The notes under the pieces were generated by a model, which was given only the letters and a program-made list of their open reading frames with translations, did no database searches and was not told where the DNA came from. Shown piece by piece: positions 1-6,525 of a stretch of DNA of 32,059 nucleotides; within the stretch, counting starts at the first letter, position 1, and every line of letters starts with the position of its first letter. Position numbers and translations under genes: made by a program. The stretch comes from Gammaproteobacteria bacterium (GTDB lineage Bacteria > Pseudomonadota > Gammaproteobacteria > SZUA-152), in assembly GCA_022340845.1 (NCBI GenBank), contig JAJDNG010000092.1, positions 1-32,059 of the forward strand, in the 5' to 3' direction.

Positions 1-519
1 GGATTCCCGTGTTAAAAAGATACCGAGCAGCCAAAACTCATTGCCACTGAGTTGAGCTGGTTGCAGTTGAGAGTAAAACCAAACGGTATTAGGTTTGACA
101 GAATTGTGCGCCTGAACAATAAAGGCATATCATACAAACCGGCGATGATGACTGTTGGTGTCTGATGGATTGAGCGGCGCCGTCTTTTAAGTATTACATG
201 TCTATTACCAAATCAACCAGCCTTGGTTTTTTACTTTTGTGGAATTTAGTGCATACGCCTTTAAACGCGCGACCGTTGCTACAGCTTCTACCTATGCAGT
301 AGATGTTTTAACAAAAAAATAATAAATATGATAGTATTCGCACATTCAGATAAATGTCCCCGGGGGCTCAGGATATATCCGATTTTTAAAGCAAAATCGT
401 TCCACTTATACGACTTAATTATTTCAACATTAGTGAAATCTGATAAAAAACCATATTTTAGTTTAAAATCTATTTCCTGCGACTTCGTCCTCATCCACAT
501 CAAATAGGATTTTTGTAAA
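1..519. other. AT-rich stretch without a convincing gene
   Basis: No reading frame here has a good start, ribosome site and gammaproteobacterial-looking product. Two traces are visible. Plus frame 2 stays open from the window edge to a TGA at 53-55 and could be the tail of a gene cut by the edge. Plus frame 1 is open from 16 to a TGA at 163-165 without an ATG at its head; it could be a gene remnant. The reverse-strand frame 288-527 is open but lysine/isoleucine-rich, starts with GTG and overlaps the start of the next gene, so I do not call it. The composition is more AT-rich than the genes that follow. Confidence 0.4.
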
Positions 520-1419
520 GTGCACACTAGTCGACTAAGGCCGATTCAGCCATTTCATGACGTTCACCGATTTATTGTCGCCATTTGCCTAACATTCTCG
601 GTGCTCGGTCTTACGGGCTGTTCCTGGATTATCAGCTCAACCACCAACGATTTTGCCGAGAATTTGTCTAGCTCCATCTTAAACCAGACCGATCCTGATA
701 TGGTCAAAGAAGGATTGCCGGCTTATCTGATACTCCTCGATGCCATGCTGCAGGGCGACCCGGACAATGAATCCATGCTGCGGGCTGCCGCTTCTTTGAA
801 CAATTCTTACGCAGGAATGTTTTTGCAGGATCCCGATCGCCAGAAAACCCTGACGTTGAAAGCCTTCGATTACGCCGGCAAAGCCGTCTGTATCCACGAC
901 AAAAAAGCCTGTGGTATTCAAACCATGCCATTTGAGGAATTCTCAAGCACCATCAATAACCTAAAAGTTGACGATGTGCCGGTTTATTACGTGCTGGGCA
1001 CGGCCTGGGCCGGCTGGATCCAAGCGCATTCGGACGATTGGAACGCCATTGCCCAACTGGCGCAAGTGGAACGCATCATGCAGAAAGTCGTCGAATTGAA
1101 CGAAGAATACGAGAACGGCGCGGCTCATATGTACCTGGGCGTCATTGCCACCTTGTTGCCGCCCGCCATGGGAGGCCGACCGGAAGTCGGGCGAGAACAT
1201 TTCGAACGGGCCATTGCCTTGTCACAAGGAAAAAATTTAATGGCTAAAGTTGTCTACGCCCGCCACTATTGCCGCCTGGTATTTGACCGGGAATTGCACG
1301 ATAAATTAGTCAACGAAGTGCTCAATGCGAATCCCGAAGTACCCGGTTTTACATTGATCAATACCATCGCACAACAACAGGCTAAACAGCTTGCCGCCAG
1401 CGCGGACGAGTACTTTTAA
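520..1419 (+). CDS. tatT: TRAP transporter TatT-component family lipoprotein (TPR-like)
   Basis: This 299-residue protein resembles the TatT family, the helical TPR-like lipoprotein that accompanies some TRAP transporters (TPR-associated TRAP, first described in Treponema pallidum). The N-terminus has a hydrophobic segment (about residues 18-30) ending in a lipobox, L-T-G-C with Cys34, so lipidation and periplasmic anchoring are expected. The rest is helical and matches the family in features such as the LP-P-A-MGGRPE segment near residues 215-225. The start is a GTG; AGGA lies about 11 bp upstream and I see no better in-frame start before the signal. It lies 81 bp before the binding-protein gene and begins a four-gene TRAP cluster. 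In this family TatT is thought to form trimers that bind the substrate-binding protein; that role here is inferred from family and context. Confidence 0.82.
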   Translation: MHTSRLRPIQPFHDVHRFIVAICLTFSVLGLTGCSWIISSTTNDFAENLSSSILNQTDPDMVKEGLPAYLILLDAMLQGDPDNESMLRAAASLNNSYAGMFLQDPDRQKTLTLKAFDYAGKAVCIHDKKACGIQTMPFEEFSSTINNLKVDDVPVYYVLGTAWAGWIQAHSDDWNAIAQLAQVERIMQKVVELNEEYENGAAHMYLGVIATLLPPAMGGRPEVGREHFERAIALSQGKNLMAKVVYARHYCRLVFDRELHDKLVNEVLNANPEVPGFTLINTIAQQQAKQLAASADEYF

Positions 1420-1500
1420 GAACGCTTTAAAAGTCAACCACATTTGACATCAATCAAATTTAAAACAGGCGATTTCATTCACTTCGTCTTAGGAGGTTAG

Positions 1501-2523
1501 GTGAAACAATTTTCTTATTGGACAGCATGCATTCTTGTTATAGCTTTAGGACTGGTTCATACACCGTCTCACGCGGCTCGTTTTAAAATCGCGACACTTT
1601 CCCCCGACGGCTCCACGTGGATGAAAAAAATGCGTGAAGGCGCCAAAGAAATCGAATCAAGGACTGACAAGCGCGTTAAGTTTAAATTCTATCCTGGTGG
1701 TGTCATGGGCCAGGACAAAGCCGTGATGCGTAAAATGCGAGTCGGGCAACTTCAGGGTGGCGCATTTTCCAATGGAACCTTGGCTGCAACGTATCCCGGC
1801 GTGCAAGTGTATAACCTGGTGATGAAGTTCAAGTCCTACGAAGAAGTCGATTACGTACGCAAGAAAATGGATTCTTTGATTATCCAGGGGCTGGAAGACA
1901 ACGGTATAGTGGCGTTAGGACTTTCCGAAATCGGGTTTGCTTATTTAATGTCCACAAATCCCATCGCCACCGTCGATGACCTGCGCCAACAAAAAACCTG
2001 GATACCGGAAAACAATATCGTCGCCACGCATGCCTTAAACGCGTTTTCGGTCAACCCCATTCCGTTGCCACTGCGCGACGTGTTAGTTGCACTGCAGACC
2101 GGCATGGTAAATACCGTTGCCGGCTCCCCTATAGGCGCGTTAACACTGCAATGGCATACCAAGGTGAAATATGTGACAGACCTCCCGTTGGCTTACATTT
2201 ACGGTGTTATGGTTTTGAATAAAGATGACTTCGACAAAATCAAACCCGAAGACCAGGCAATAGTGCGCGAAGTCATGGGAGGCATCTCCGCCGAAATGGA
2301 CGTATTAAACCGTAAGGACAACCAAGCGGCGCTGGAAGCAATGCTCAACCAGGGTATCACCCTGATTGAACCCAAACCTGAGGCTGTGGCCGAACTGAAA
2401 AAGCTGGTGGTCACTGCAAACAAGAATCTGATTGCATCGGGTGGCCTTTCCGAGGATTTAGTGAAAACCATGGACAAATACTTGCAGGAATTCCGCTCCC
2501 AACACGCCCAAACACATGACTGA
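1501..2523 (+). CDS. dctP: TRAP transporter substrate-binding protein, DctP/TatP type
   Basis: This is a 340-residue periplasmic binding protein of the DctP family, the usual length. An N-terminal signal peptide (residues 1-26) probably ends at S-H-A before A-R-F-K-I. The segment FYPGG-x-MGQD-x-x-x-x-x-x-MR (residues 63-80) is typical of DctP proteins. The start is GTG, set by a perfect AGGAGG at 1491-1496, four bases upstream. Its last codons overlap the next gene. An oddity: the family's usual 'GxKxRxP' segment, whose Arg contacts substrate carboxylates in ordinary DctP proteins, reads K165-T-W167-I-P169 here, so Trp or Thr replaces the Arg. Together with TatT this suggests a ligand other than a simple C4-dicarboxylate, which is inference. 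Confidence 0.9.
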   Translation: MKQFSYWTACILVIALGLVHTPSHAARFKIATLSPDGSTWMKKMREGAKEIESRTDKRVKFKFYPGGVMGQDKAVMRKMRVGQLQGGAFSNGTLAATYPGVQVYNLVMKFKSYEEVDYVRKKMDSLIIQGLEDNGIVALGLSEIGFAYLMSTNPIATVDDLRQQKTWIPENNIVATHALNAFSVNPIPLPLRDVLVALQTGMVNTVAGSPIGALTLQWHTKVKYVTDLPLAYIYGVMVLNKDDFDKIKPEDQAIVREVMGGISAEMDVLNRKDNQAALEAMLNQGITLIEPKPEAVAELKKLVVTANKNLIASGGLSEDLVKTMDKYLQEFRSQHAQTHD

Positions 2524-3028
2524 CAATCCCCAAACCCCAAATACACTGAACCGGCTGAATTCCGCCCTGGTCAAGACGGAGGACTGGATACTGGTCGGTA
2601 TTCTGTGTTCCATGTTGTTAATAGCGGTCACGCAGATCGTGCTGAGGAATTTCTTCGGCTTCGGCGTGATTTGGGCGGAAACGCTGGTGAGGGTTTTGGT
2701 ACTCTGGACTGCGCTCATCGGTGCGATGGTCGCCACACGTCAGAGCAAACATATCAACATTGATATCGTCTCCCGCTATCTCTCACCCAAGGCCAAAGCC
2801 CTGGTGGACGCGGTAGTCAGCCTGTTCACGGCGACCGTGTGCCTCGTCATTATGTATTACAGCTGGGTTTTCGTCGCGCTGGAATACCAAGACGGCAGCC
2901 TGGCGTTTGCCCACGTCCCAAATTGGGTGTGCGAGTCCATCATCCCGATTGCTTTCATGATCATGGGCACGCGTTATGTGATTACGTTTGTCGGCGATAT
3001 ACTTCAATTTACCCGTAAGGTCACATAA
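2516..3028 (+). CDS. dctQ: TRAP transporter small permease subunit (DctQ)
   Basis: This 170-residue membrane protein has about four hydrophobic segments (roughly residues 25-45, 60-80, 95-115 and 140-160). That is the size and topology of the small TRAP subunit, which pairs with the large permease. The motif R-N-x-F-x-x-x-x-x-W-x-E-x-x-x-R near residues 42-60 is characteristic of the DctQ family. Its ATG overlaps the end of dctP (ATGACTGA at 2516-2523), and its TAA shares one base with the ATG of dctM, so all three are translationally coupled. Confidence 0.92.
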   Translation: MTDNPQTPNTLNRLNSALVKTEDWILVGILCSMLLIAVTQIVLRNFFGFGVIWAETLVRVLVLWTALIGAMVATRQSKHINIDIVSRYLSPKAKALVDAVVSLFTATVCLVIMYYSWVFVALEYQDGSLAFAHVPNWVCESIIPIAFMIMGTRYVITFVGDILQFTRKVT

Positions 3029-4308
3029 TGGCACTGCTTGCGGCTATTCTCTTAATTGTTTTTTTATTCTTAGGCGCGCCGATATTCTCCGCTATCCTGG
3101 CAGCCACCATGCTGGGGTTCTTTTACGCGGAAATCGACTTGTCCGCCGTCGCCGTGGAACTTTACCGGGTTATCGATACCCCTCTGCTGGCTTCTCTGCC
3201 ATTTTTTACCTTCGCCGGATATATCTTAAGTGAAAGCCAGACATCACAACGGTTGATGCGTTTGTCACAAGCGATTTTCGGCTGGGCACCCAACGGCCTG
3301 GCCATTGTGGTGTTGATCACCTGCGCAATATTCACGGCGTTTACCGGCGCATCGGGAGTCACCATTCTGGCGTTAGGTGCGTTATTGTATCCGGCACTGA
3401 CTCAAACGGGATATCCGCAAAAATTCAGCCTCGGCCTGGTGACCACTTCCGGCAGCTTAGGATTATTACTACCACCGTCGATTCCGTTGATCCTGTACGG
3501 CATCATCATGCAACAAATGAACATCGGCGGCGAGTTCAGTTTCGAGCAAATTTTCCTGGCCGGTTTGTTTCCGGGCTTGTTTTTGATATTCGTATTGTCG
3601 CTTTGGGTTTTCTGGTCCAACCGCCACCACCGTATACCGACCATCAAATTCTCCGGCAAAGAAGTACTCAGCGCATTAAAAGAAGCCAGATGGGAAATCC
3701 CTCTGCCTGTCTTTGTGTTTGCCGGCATCTTTGGCGGCATTCTGGCGGTATCGGAAGTCGCTGCGGTCACTGCATTGTATGTGTTGATCGTGGAAGTATT
3801 CATCTACAAAGAAATTAAAATACGCGACCTGCCCAAAGTCGGCACGGAATCCATGTCCATGGTAGGCGGCATTATTCTCATCCTGGGCACTTCCATGGCA
3901 TTTACCAATTATCTCATTGACGCCGAAGTACCGGGCACGTTGTTTGAGTGGGTTAAAGCCCACGTGGATGACAAACTCACATTCTTATTATTGTTAAATG
4001 TGTTCCTGCTGATATTGGGCGCAGTGCTGGATATATTCTCCGCTCTGGTTATCGTAGTTCCACTGATCTTGCCCATTGCGGTCGGCTACGGCATCCATCC
4101 GCTGCACTTGGGGGTGATTTTTCTGGCGAACATGCAAATCGGATATTTCACCCCTCCGGTGGGCATGAACTTGTTCATCGCCAGCTACCGCTTCGAAAAA
4201 TCCATCATTGAGCTATACCGGGCCTGTATCCCGTTTATGTTTGTCTTGATGGCAGCGGTGTTGATTATCACCTACTGGCCGTCATTGACTCTGTTTTTAA
4301 TAAAATAA
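3028..4308 (+). CDS. dctM: TRAP transporter large permease subunit (DctM)
   Basis: This 426-residue protein has the length and about twelve hydrophobic helices of DctM, the Na+-coupled transporter domain of TRAP systems. Family landmarks include the T-G-A-S-G-V-T segment near residue 109-115, L-L-P-P-S-I-P-L near 149-157, and G-Y-F-T-P-P-V-G-M-N-L-F near residues 371-382, which contributes to the substrate and ion site. It starts at the TAATG junction with the small subunit. It is the last certain gene of the TRAP operon; the glutaredoxin gene begins 69 bp downstream on the same strand and could be cotranscribed, because I see no intrinsic terminator between them. Confidence 0.95.
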   Translation: MALLAAILLIVFLFLGAPIFSAILAATMLGFFYAEIDLSAVAVELYRVIDTPLLASLPFFTFAGYILSESQTSQRLMRLSQAIFGWAPNGLAIVVLITCAIFTAFTGASGVTILALGALLYPALTQTGYPQKFSLGLVTTSGSLGLLLPPSIPLILYGIIMQQMNIGGEFSFEQIFLAGLFPGLFLIFVLSLWVFWSNRHHRIPTIKFSGKEVLSALKEARWEIPLPVFVFAGIFGGILAVSEVAAVTALYVLIVEVFIYKEIKIRDLPKVGTESMSMVGGIILILGTSMAFTNYLIDAEVPGTLFEWVKAHVDDKLTFLLLLNVFLLILGAVLDIFSALVIVVPLILPIAVGYGIHPLHLGVIFLANMQIGYFTPPVGMNLFIASYRFEKSIIELYRACIPFMFVLMAAVLIITYWPSLTLFLIK

Positions 4309-4377
4309 TAATCAAGCGTAACCGCCACCTGGACATCCATGGCAGGCGGCACTGAAACTGAATTGGGGAGTCAGTCC

Positions 4378-4746
4378 ATGAATAAGTGGTTATTCCTGTC
4401 GATTGTTTTCGCCGGCTTTTTGAATTGGTATTCGGATGGCTGGATTTTCTCTTCCCTGAATTCCGTTGGCGCTAGTTCTTATAACGATGAAATCATGGCA
4501 ATTACCCCGCTGCACGACGAAGACGTTATTCTGTACGCAACCCAGTGGTGTGGATATTGTAAAAAAACCCGGGCTTTTTTGGACAACAAGGGTATTGCCT
4601 ATATTGAATATGACATAGAGCATTCGGCGATTGGCCGCCAGCAATATGCGAGTCTAAACGGCAACGGTGTCCCCTTAATGATCGTAAAATCGGAAATTAT
4701 CCGCGGTTATAGCACAAAAGCCATTATGAATGCGCTGGCAAAATAA
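4378..4746 (+). CDS. membrane-anchored glutaredoxin-family protein
   Basis: The protein has 122 residues from the ATG at 4378. I prefer this start over the in-frame ATG at 4339 because GGGGAG sits 7 bp upstream (4365-4370) and the resulting N-terminus is a clean hydrophobic signal or anchor (residues 3-19). A glutaredoxin domain follows (about residues 48-122). It has the redox motif Q-W-C58-G-Y-C61-K-K-T, the G-V-P99 cis-proline loop and a C-terminal G-Y-S-T. If the domain is exported it would act in the periplasm on disulfides. CGYC is less common than the CPYC of cytosolic glutaredoxins. Its partner and function are unknown; a link to the TRAP system is suggested only by position. Confidence 0.8.
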   Translation: MNKWLFLSIVFAGFLNWYSDGWIFSSLNSVGASSYNDEIMAITPLHDEDVILYATQWCGYCKKTRAFLDNKGIAYIEYDIEHSAIGRQQYASLNGNGVPLMIVKSEIIRGYSTKAIMNALAK

Positions 4747-4866
4747 CCCGTTAATATCAATCGCATCACTGGCGCAGTGCGGTATTACGACTGGTGTGAA
4801 TGCTTGGCATCAATGGCTAGTCACACCCATCCTAATATTAAAAAAATTACGTTAATTGAGTAATAT

Positions 4867-4900
4867 GTTCAGCATCGGTTCAGGTAATCCAGCGTAGACT
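4867..4900 (+). promoter_or_regulatory. promoter of sRNA copy 1 with GTTCAG direct-repeat operator
   Basis: GTTCAG occurs at 4867-4872 and again at 4878-4883, an 11-bp period. A -10 box TAGACT lies at 4895-4900, 17 bp after the start of the second repeat. There is no good -35 hexamer. Paired direct repeats one helical turn apart, standing in place of the -35 box and ending 11 bp before the -10 box, are the layout used by PhoB/OmpR-family activators. The same layout with identical spacing recurs at 5030 and 5281, which is the main support. Confidence 0.65.
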
Positions 4901-4906
4901 AGCCTC

Positions 4907-4979
4907 ACCTTCAGCAAATATTGCCCTATATTTGTATGTAGTAGCCCCCTGAAAAGCCCGCGGCCCCGCGGGCTTTTTT
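4907..4979 (+). ncRNA. predicted small RNA, tandem copy 1
   Basis: The predicted transcript of about 73 nt starts 7 bp after the -10 box with ACCTTCAGCAA, the segment conserved in all three copies. It forms a hairpin from CAAATAT (4915-4921) and ATATTTG (4928-4934) with a TGCCCT loop. It continues through a probably single-stranded linker ending in GCCCCCT (4944-4950) and closes with an intrinsic terminator. Bases 4907-4950 are identical over 44 positions to copy 3 (5321-5364). There is no open reading frame of note. The start point is inferred from promoter spacing. The short C/U-rich motifs could pair with Shine-Dalgarno sequences, which would make it a trans-acting regulator; this is inference. 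Confidence 0.7.
4953..4979 (+). terminator. intrinsic terminator of sRNA copy 1
   Basis: The stem GCCCGCG (4956-4962) pairs with CGCGGGC (4967-4973) around a GCCC loop, extended by three A-T pairs, and is followed by six T at 4974-4979. Confidence 0.88.
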
Positions 4980-5029
4980 ATTTTATCGCCAGCGAGTGTT
5001 ACCTCCAGTTTGTTTTTGACCGCAGCGAC

Positions 5030-5063
5030 ATTCAGCACGAGTTCAGCTTGTCAGGAATATACT
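5030..5063 (+). promoter_or_regulatory. promoter of sRNA copy 2 with direct-repeat operator
   Basis: ATTCAG (5030-5035) and GTTCAG (5041-5046) are spaced 11 bp apart, and the -10 box TATACT lies at 5058-5063, again 17 bp after the start of the second repeat. Sequence outside these elements differs from copies 1 and 3, so their conservation suggests selection. Confidence 0.65.
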
Positions 5064-5069
5064 GGTTCC

Positions 5070-5139
5070 ACCTTCAGCAAGCTATACCCCTCTGTTATAG
5101 CGTGCCCCCTAAAAAAACCCGCAGGAAGCGGGTTTTTTT
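5070..5139 (+). ncRNA. predicted small RNA, tandem copy 2 (diverged)
   Basis: The predicted transcript of about 70 nt begins with the same ACCTTCAGCAA, again 7 bp after the -10 box. Its hairpin uses different bases on both arms, GCTATA (5081-5086) with TATAGC (5096-5101), but keeps the place of the stem and a CCCCT-containing loop (5087-5095). The pre-terminator motif GCCCCCT is retained (5104-5110). A stem preserved despite change on both sides is what a selected RNA structure would show. It is the most diverged of the three copies and may have a different target set. Confidence 0.68.
5113..5139 (+). terminator. intrinsic terminator of sRNA copy 2
   Basis: AAAAACCCGC (5113-5122) pairs with GCGGGTTTTT (5128-5137) around an AGGAA loop; the T run extends to 5139. 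Confidence 0.88.
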
Positions 5140-5280
5140 ATTGACTGATGAATTATTGACTCTTCGCTTTATGGGCTCGATGTGAAGGCTTGTGTAATCT
5201 GTTGGTTTATGTGCAGTAAGATAATGCTTTCACTCAACGATGATCGAAGGCGATGATTTGATGCTATGGATTTAGGGTTG

Positions 5281-5314
5281 ATTCAGCATGGGTTCAGCTA
5301 TGCGGGCGTAGAAT
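5281..5314 (+). promoter_or_regulatory. promoter of sRNA copy 3 with direct-repeat operator
   Basis: ATTCAG (5281-5286) and GTTCAG (5292-5297) have the same 11-bp period as in the other copies. The -10 box is TAGAAT at 5309-5314, 17 bp after the start of the second repeat. Confidence 0.65.
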
Positions 5315-5320
5315 GTACTC

Positions 5321-5393
5321 ACCTTCAGCAAATATTGCCCTATATTTGTATGTAGTAGCCCCCTAAAAAGCCCGCACCCCCCGCGGGCTTTTT
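5321..5393 (+). ncRNA. predicted small RNA, tandem copy 3
   Basis: The predicted transcript is about 73 nt. Its 44-base body (5321-5364) is identical to copy 1, including the AT-rich hairpin with the TGCCCT loop and the GCCCCCT motif before the terminator. Only the terminator loop and the region upstream of the promoter differ from copy 1. The identical body points to recent duplication, gene conversion or strong constraint. The gene is convergent with the cysteine-repeat protein gene, whose stop codon lies 12 bp beyond the T run. Confidence 0.7.
5366..5393. terminator. bidirectional intrinsic terminator (sRNA copy 3 / cysteine-repeat gene)
   Basis: AAAAGCCCGC (5366-5375) pairs with GCGGGCTTTT (5383-5392) around a C-rich loop. 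T runs occur after the stem on the plus strand, and the A run before it gives a U tract on the minus strand. It can therefore end both the sRNA and the minus-strand gene that stops at 5405. Confidence 0.82.
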
Positions 5394-5404
5394 CTTTTTA
5401 TCGG

Positions 5405-6355
5405 CTAAATCTCCACGCACTGCCCGGCTTGTTTTCGAAACCCACGCACACAGTCCCAGCCGTTGCCCAGATAGTTAAGCCTGGCATTGTCAGGTATATC
5501 GATTCTTTGGCATTCTTTACCCAGCTTGACGTGTCCATGTTTGCATTGCCAGCCGGTACCGGTGTAGTTGAGCGTGGCGTTTTCAGGGATTATCACTTCC
5601 TCACAGGCATCTCCGGCCTGCACATAACCGAATTTGCAGTCCCAACCGGTACCGAGATAATTCAATTTGGCATTGGGCGGTACTGTCACTTCCAGACATT
5701 GCTCACCCGCTTGACGGTAACCGTATTTGCATTGCCAATTGGTGCCGTAAAAATTCAGTTTGGCATTGGGGGGAATAGGCATTTCCACACACGCCGAACC
5801 CAGTTGCTGAAATCCCCTTTTGCATTGCCAATCGTTTTGCATAGCATTGAGCTTGGCGTTTTCCGGTAGCTGGATTTTTTCACAGCGGGAATCCTGGCGC
5901 ACATACCCCGGCAGACACAACCAGTCCGTGCCGCGGACATTCAATCTGGCATTTTCGGGCATTGGCACTTCCTGACAAACATCGTCTTGACGGAGATAGC
6001 CGCGTTTACATTCCCAGCCGGTGCCAAAAAAGTTAAGCCGGGCGTTCTCCGGTACCTCAATGCCGGTCGGTGTGGAGTCCGTACTGCGGGCATCGGGATT
6101 TCTCTTTATATAACCATCGTGAGCATTGGTGAGTTCGTAATACAGATCGGATTTTTCACCAAGCTCCGATTTGGAATCGAACTGCTTGGTCTGGGTGCGA
6201 AACAAATAATGCGGTTCGACGTACTCACCGTTTTCATCATAGTAACCTTCTATCCATACGTCACCGGCATAAACAGTGCCCAGCGCGCTGGCCAGCAGTG
6301 TGGTCACAAGCAATATTTTCATTGATTTCAGCGTGTTATACGCCCCCAGGTTCAT
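5405..6355 (-). CDS. secreted protein of seven 31-residue cysteine repeats, function unknown
   Basis: The protein has 316 residues from the ATG at 6355, which has GGAGAG nine bases upstream; the in-frame ATG at 6322 is an alternative that leaves just the signal peptide. A signal peptide ends near T-V-Y-A before G-D-V-W-I-E-G-Y. A polar stretch with W-I-E-G-Y-Y-D-E-N-G-E-Y-V-E-P-H follows. Residues 99-316 are exactly seven 31-residue repeats of the form P-E-N-A-(R/K)-L-N-x-x-G-T-x-W-x-C-(K)-x-G-(Y/F)-x8-C. Each has one Trp and two Cys, giving 14 Cys in the repeats. Paired Cys in a periplasmic protein suggests one disulfide per repeat. I recognise the repeat type from other gammaproteobacterial exported proteins but know no function. 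It is convergent with the sRNA cluster and shares its terminator. Confidence 0.78.
   Translation of the reverse strand: MNLGAYNTLKSMKILLVTTLLASALGTVYAGDVWIEGYYDENGEYVEPHYLFRTQTKQFDSKSELGEKSDLYYELTNAHDGYIKRNPDARSTDSTPTGIEVPENARLNFFGTGWECKRGYLRQDDVCQEVPMPENARLNVRGTDWLCLPGYVRQDSRCEKIQLPENAKLNAMQNDWQCKRGFQQLGSACVEMPIPPNAKLNFYGTNWQCKYGYRQAGEQCLEVTVPPNAKLNYLGTGWDCKFGYVQAGDACEEVIIPENATLNYTGTGWQCKHGHVKLGKECQRIDIPDNARLNYLGNGWDCVRGFRKQAGQCVEI
5408..6061 (-). repeat. seven tandem 93-bp coding repeats
   Basis: These are the DNA units behind the seven 31-residue repeats of the secreted protein. Unit length is constant at 93 bp (218 codons = 7 x 31 + 1). Units have diverged in sequence, but the N-A-x-L-N and W-x-C codons recur. 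Repeat number could change by recombination without breaking the frame. Confidence 0.85.
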
Positions 6356-6525
6356 ATCCTTAATCTCTCCAGCAAAACAATCAGCGGTCGCGAGCCCTTG
6401 TCGCGGCACGCCCGTCAGAGTTTATTTATATCATATTTTGCCGCACACAAACCCAGGAAAACAACCGGCCTGGTGGCTGATTGTTAACGACCAAAGCCGC
6501 TATCGCTTTGTATTTTTTGTATTTT

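Noticed and set aside
288-527. 79-codon minus-strand open frame upstream of tatT
   Set aside because: AT-rich, GTG start, no ribosome site, no recognisable family, and it overlaps the start of a well-supported gene.
4793-4827. GGTGTGA/TCACACC hairpin after the glutaredoxin gene
   Set aside because: The loop is 21 bases and no T run follows, so it is not a convincing terminator.
4867-5393. Three spaced repeats that could be taken for a CRISPR array
   Set aside because: Units are irregularly spaced (163 and 251 bp between operators), each carries promoter and terminator features, and there are no uniform spacers or cas genes.
5429-5869. 146-codon plus-strand open frame opposite the cysteine-repeat gene
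   Set aside because: It repeats only because the minus-strand gene does; the minus-strand product has a signal peptide and a regular Cys/Trp pattern.
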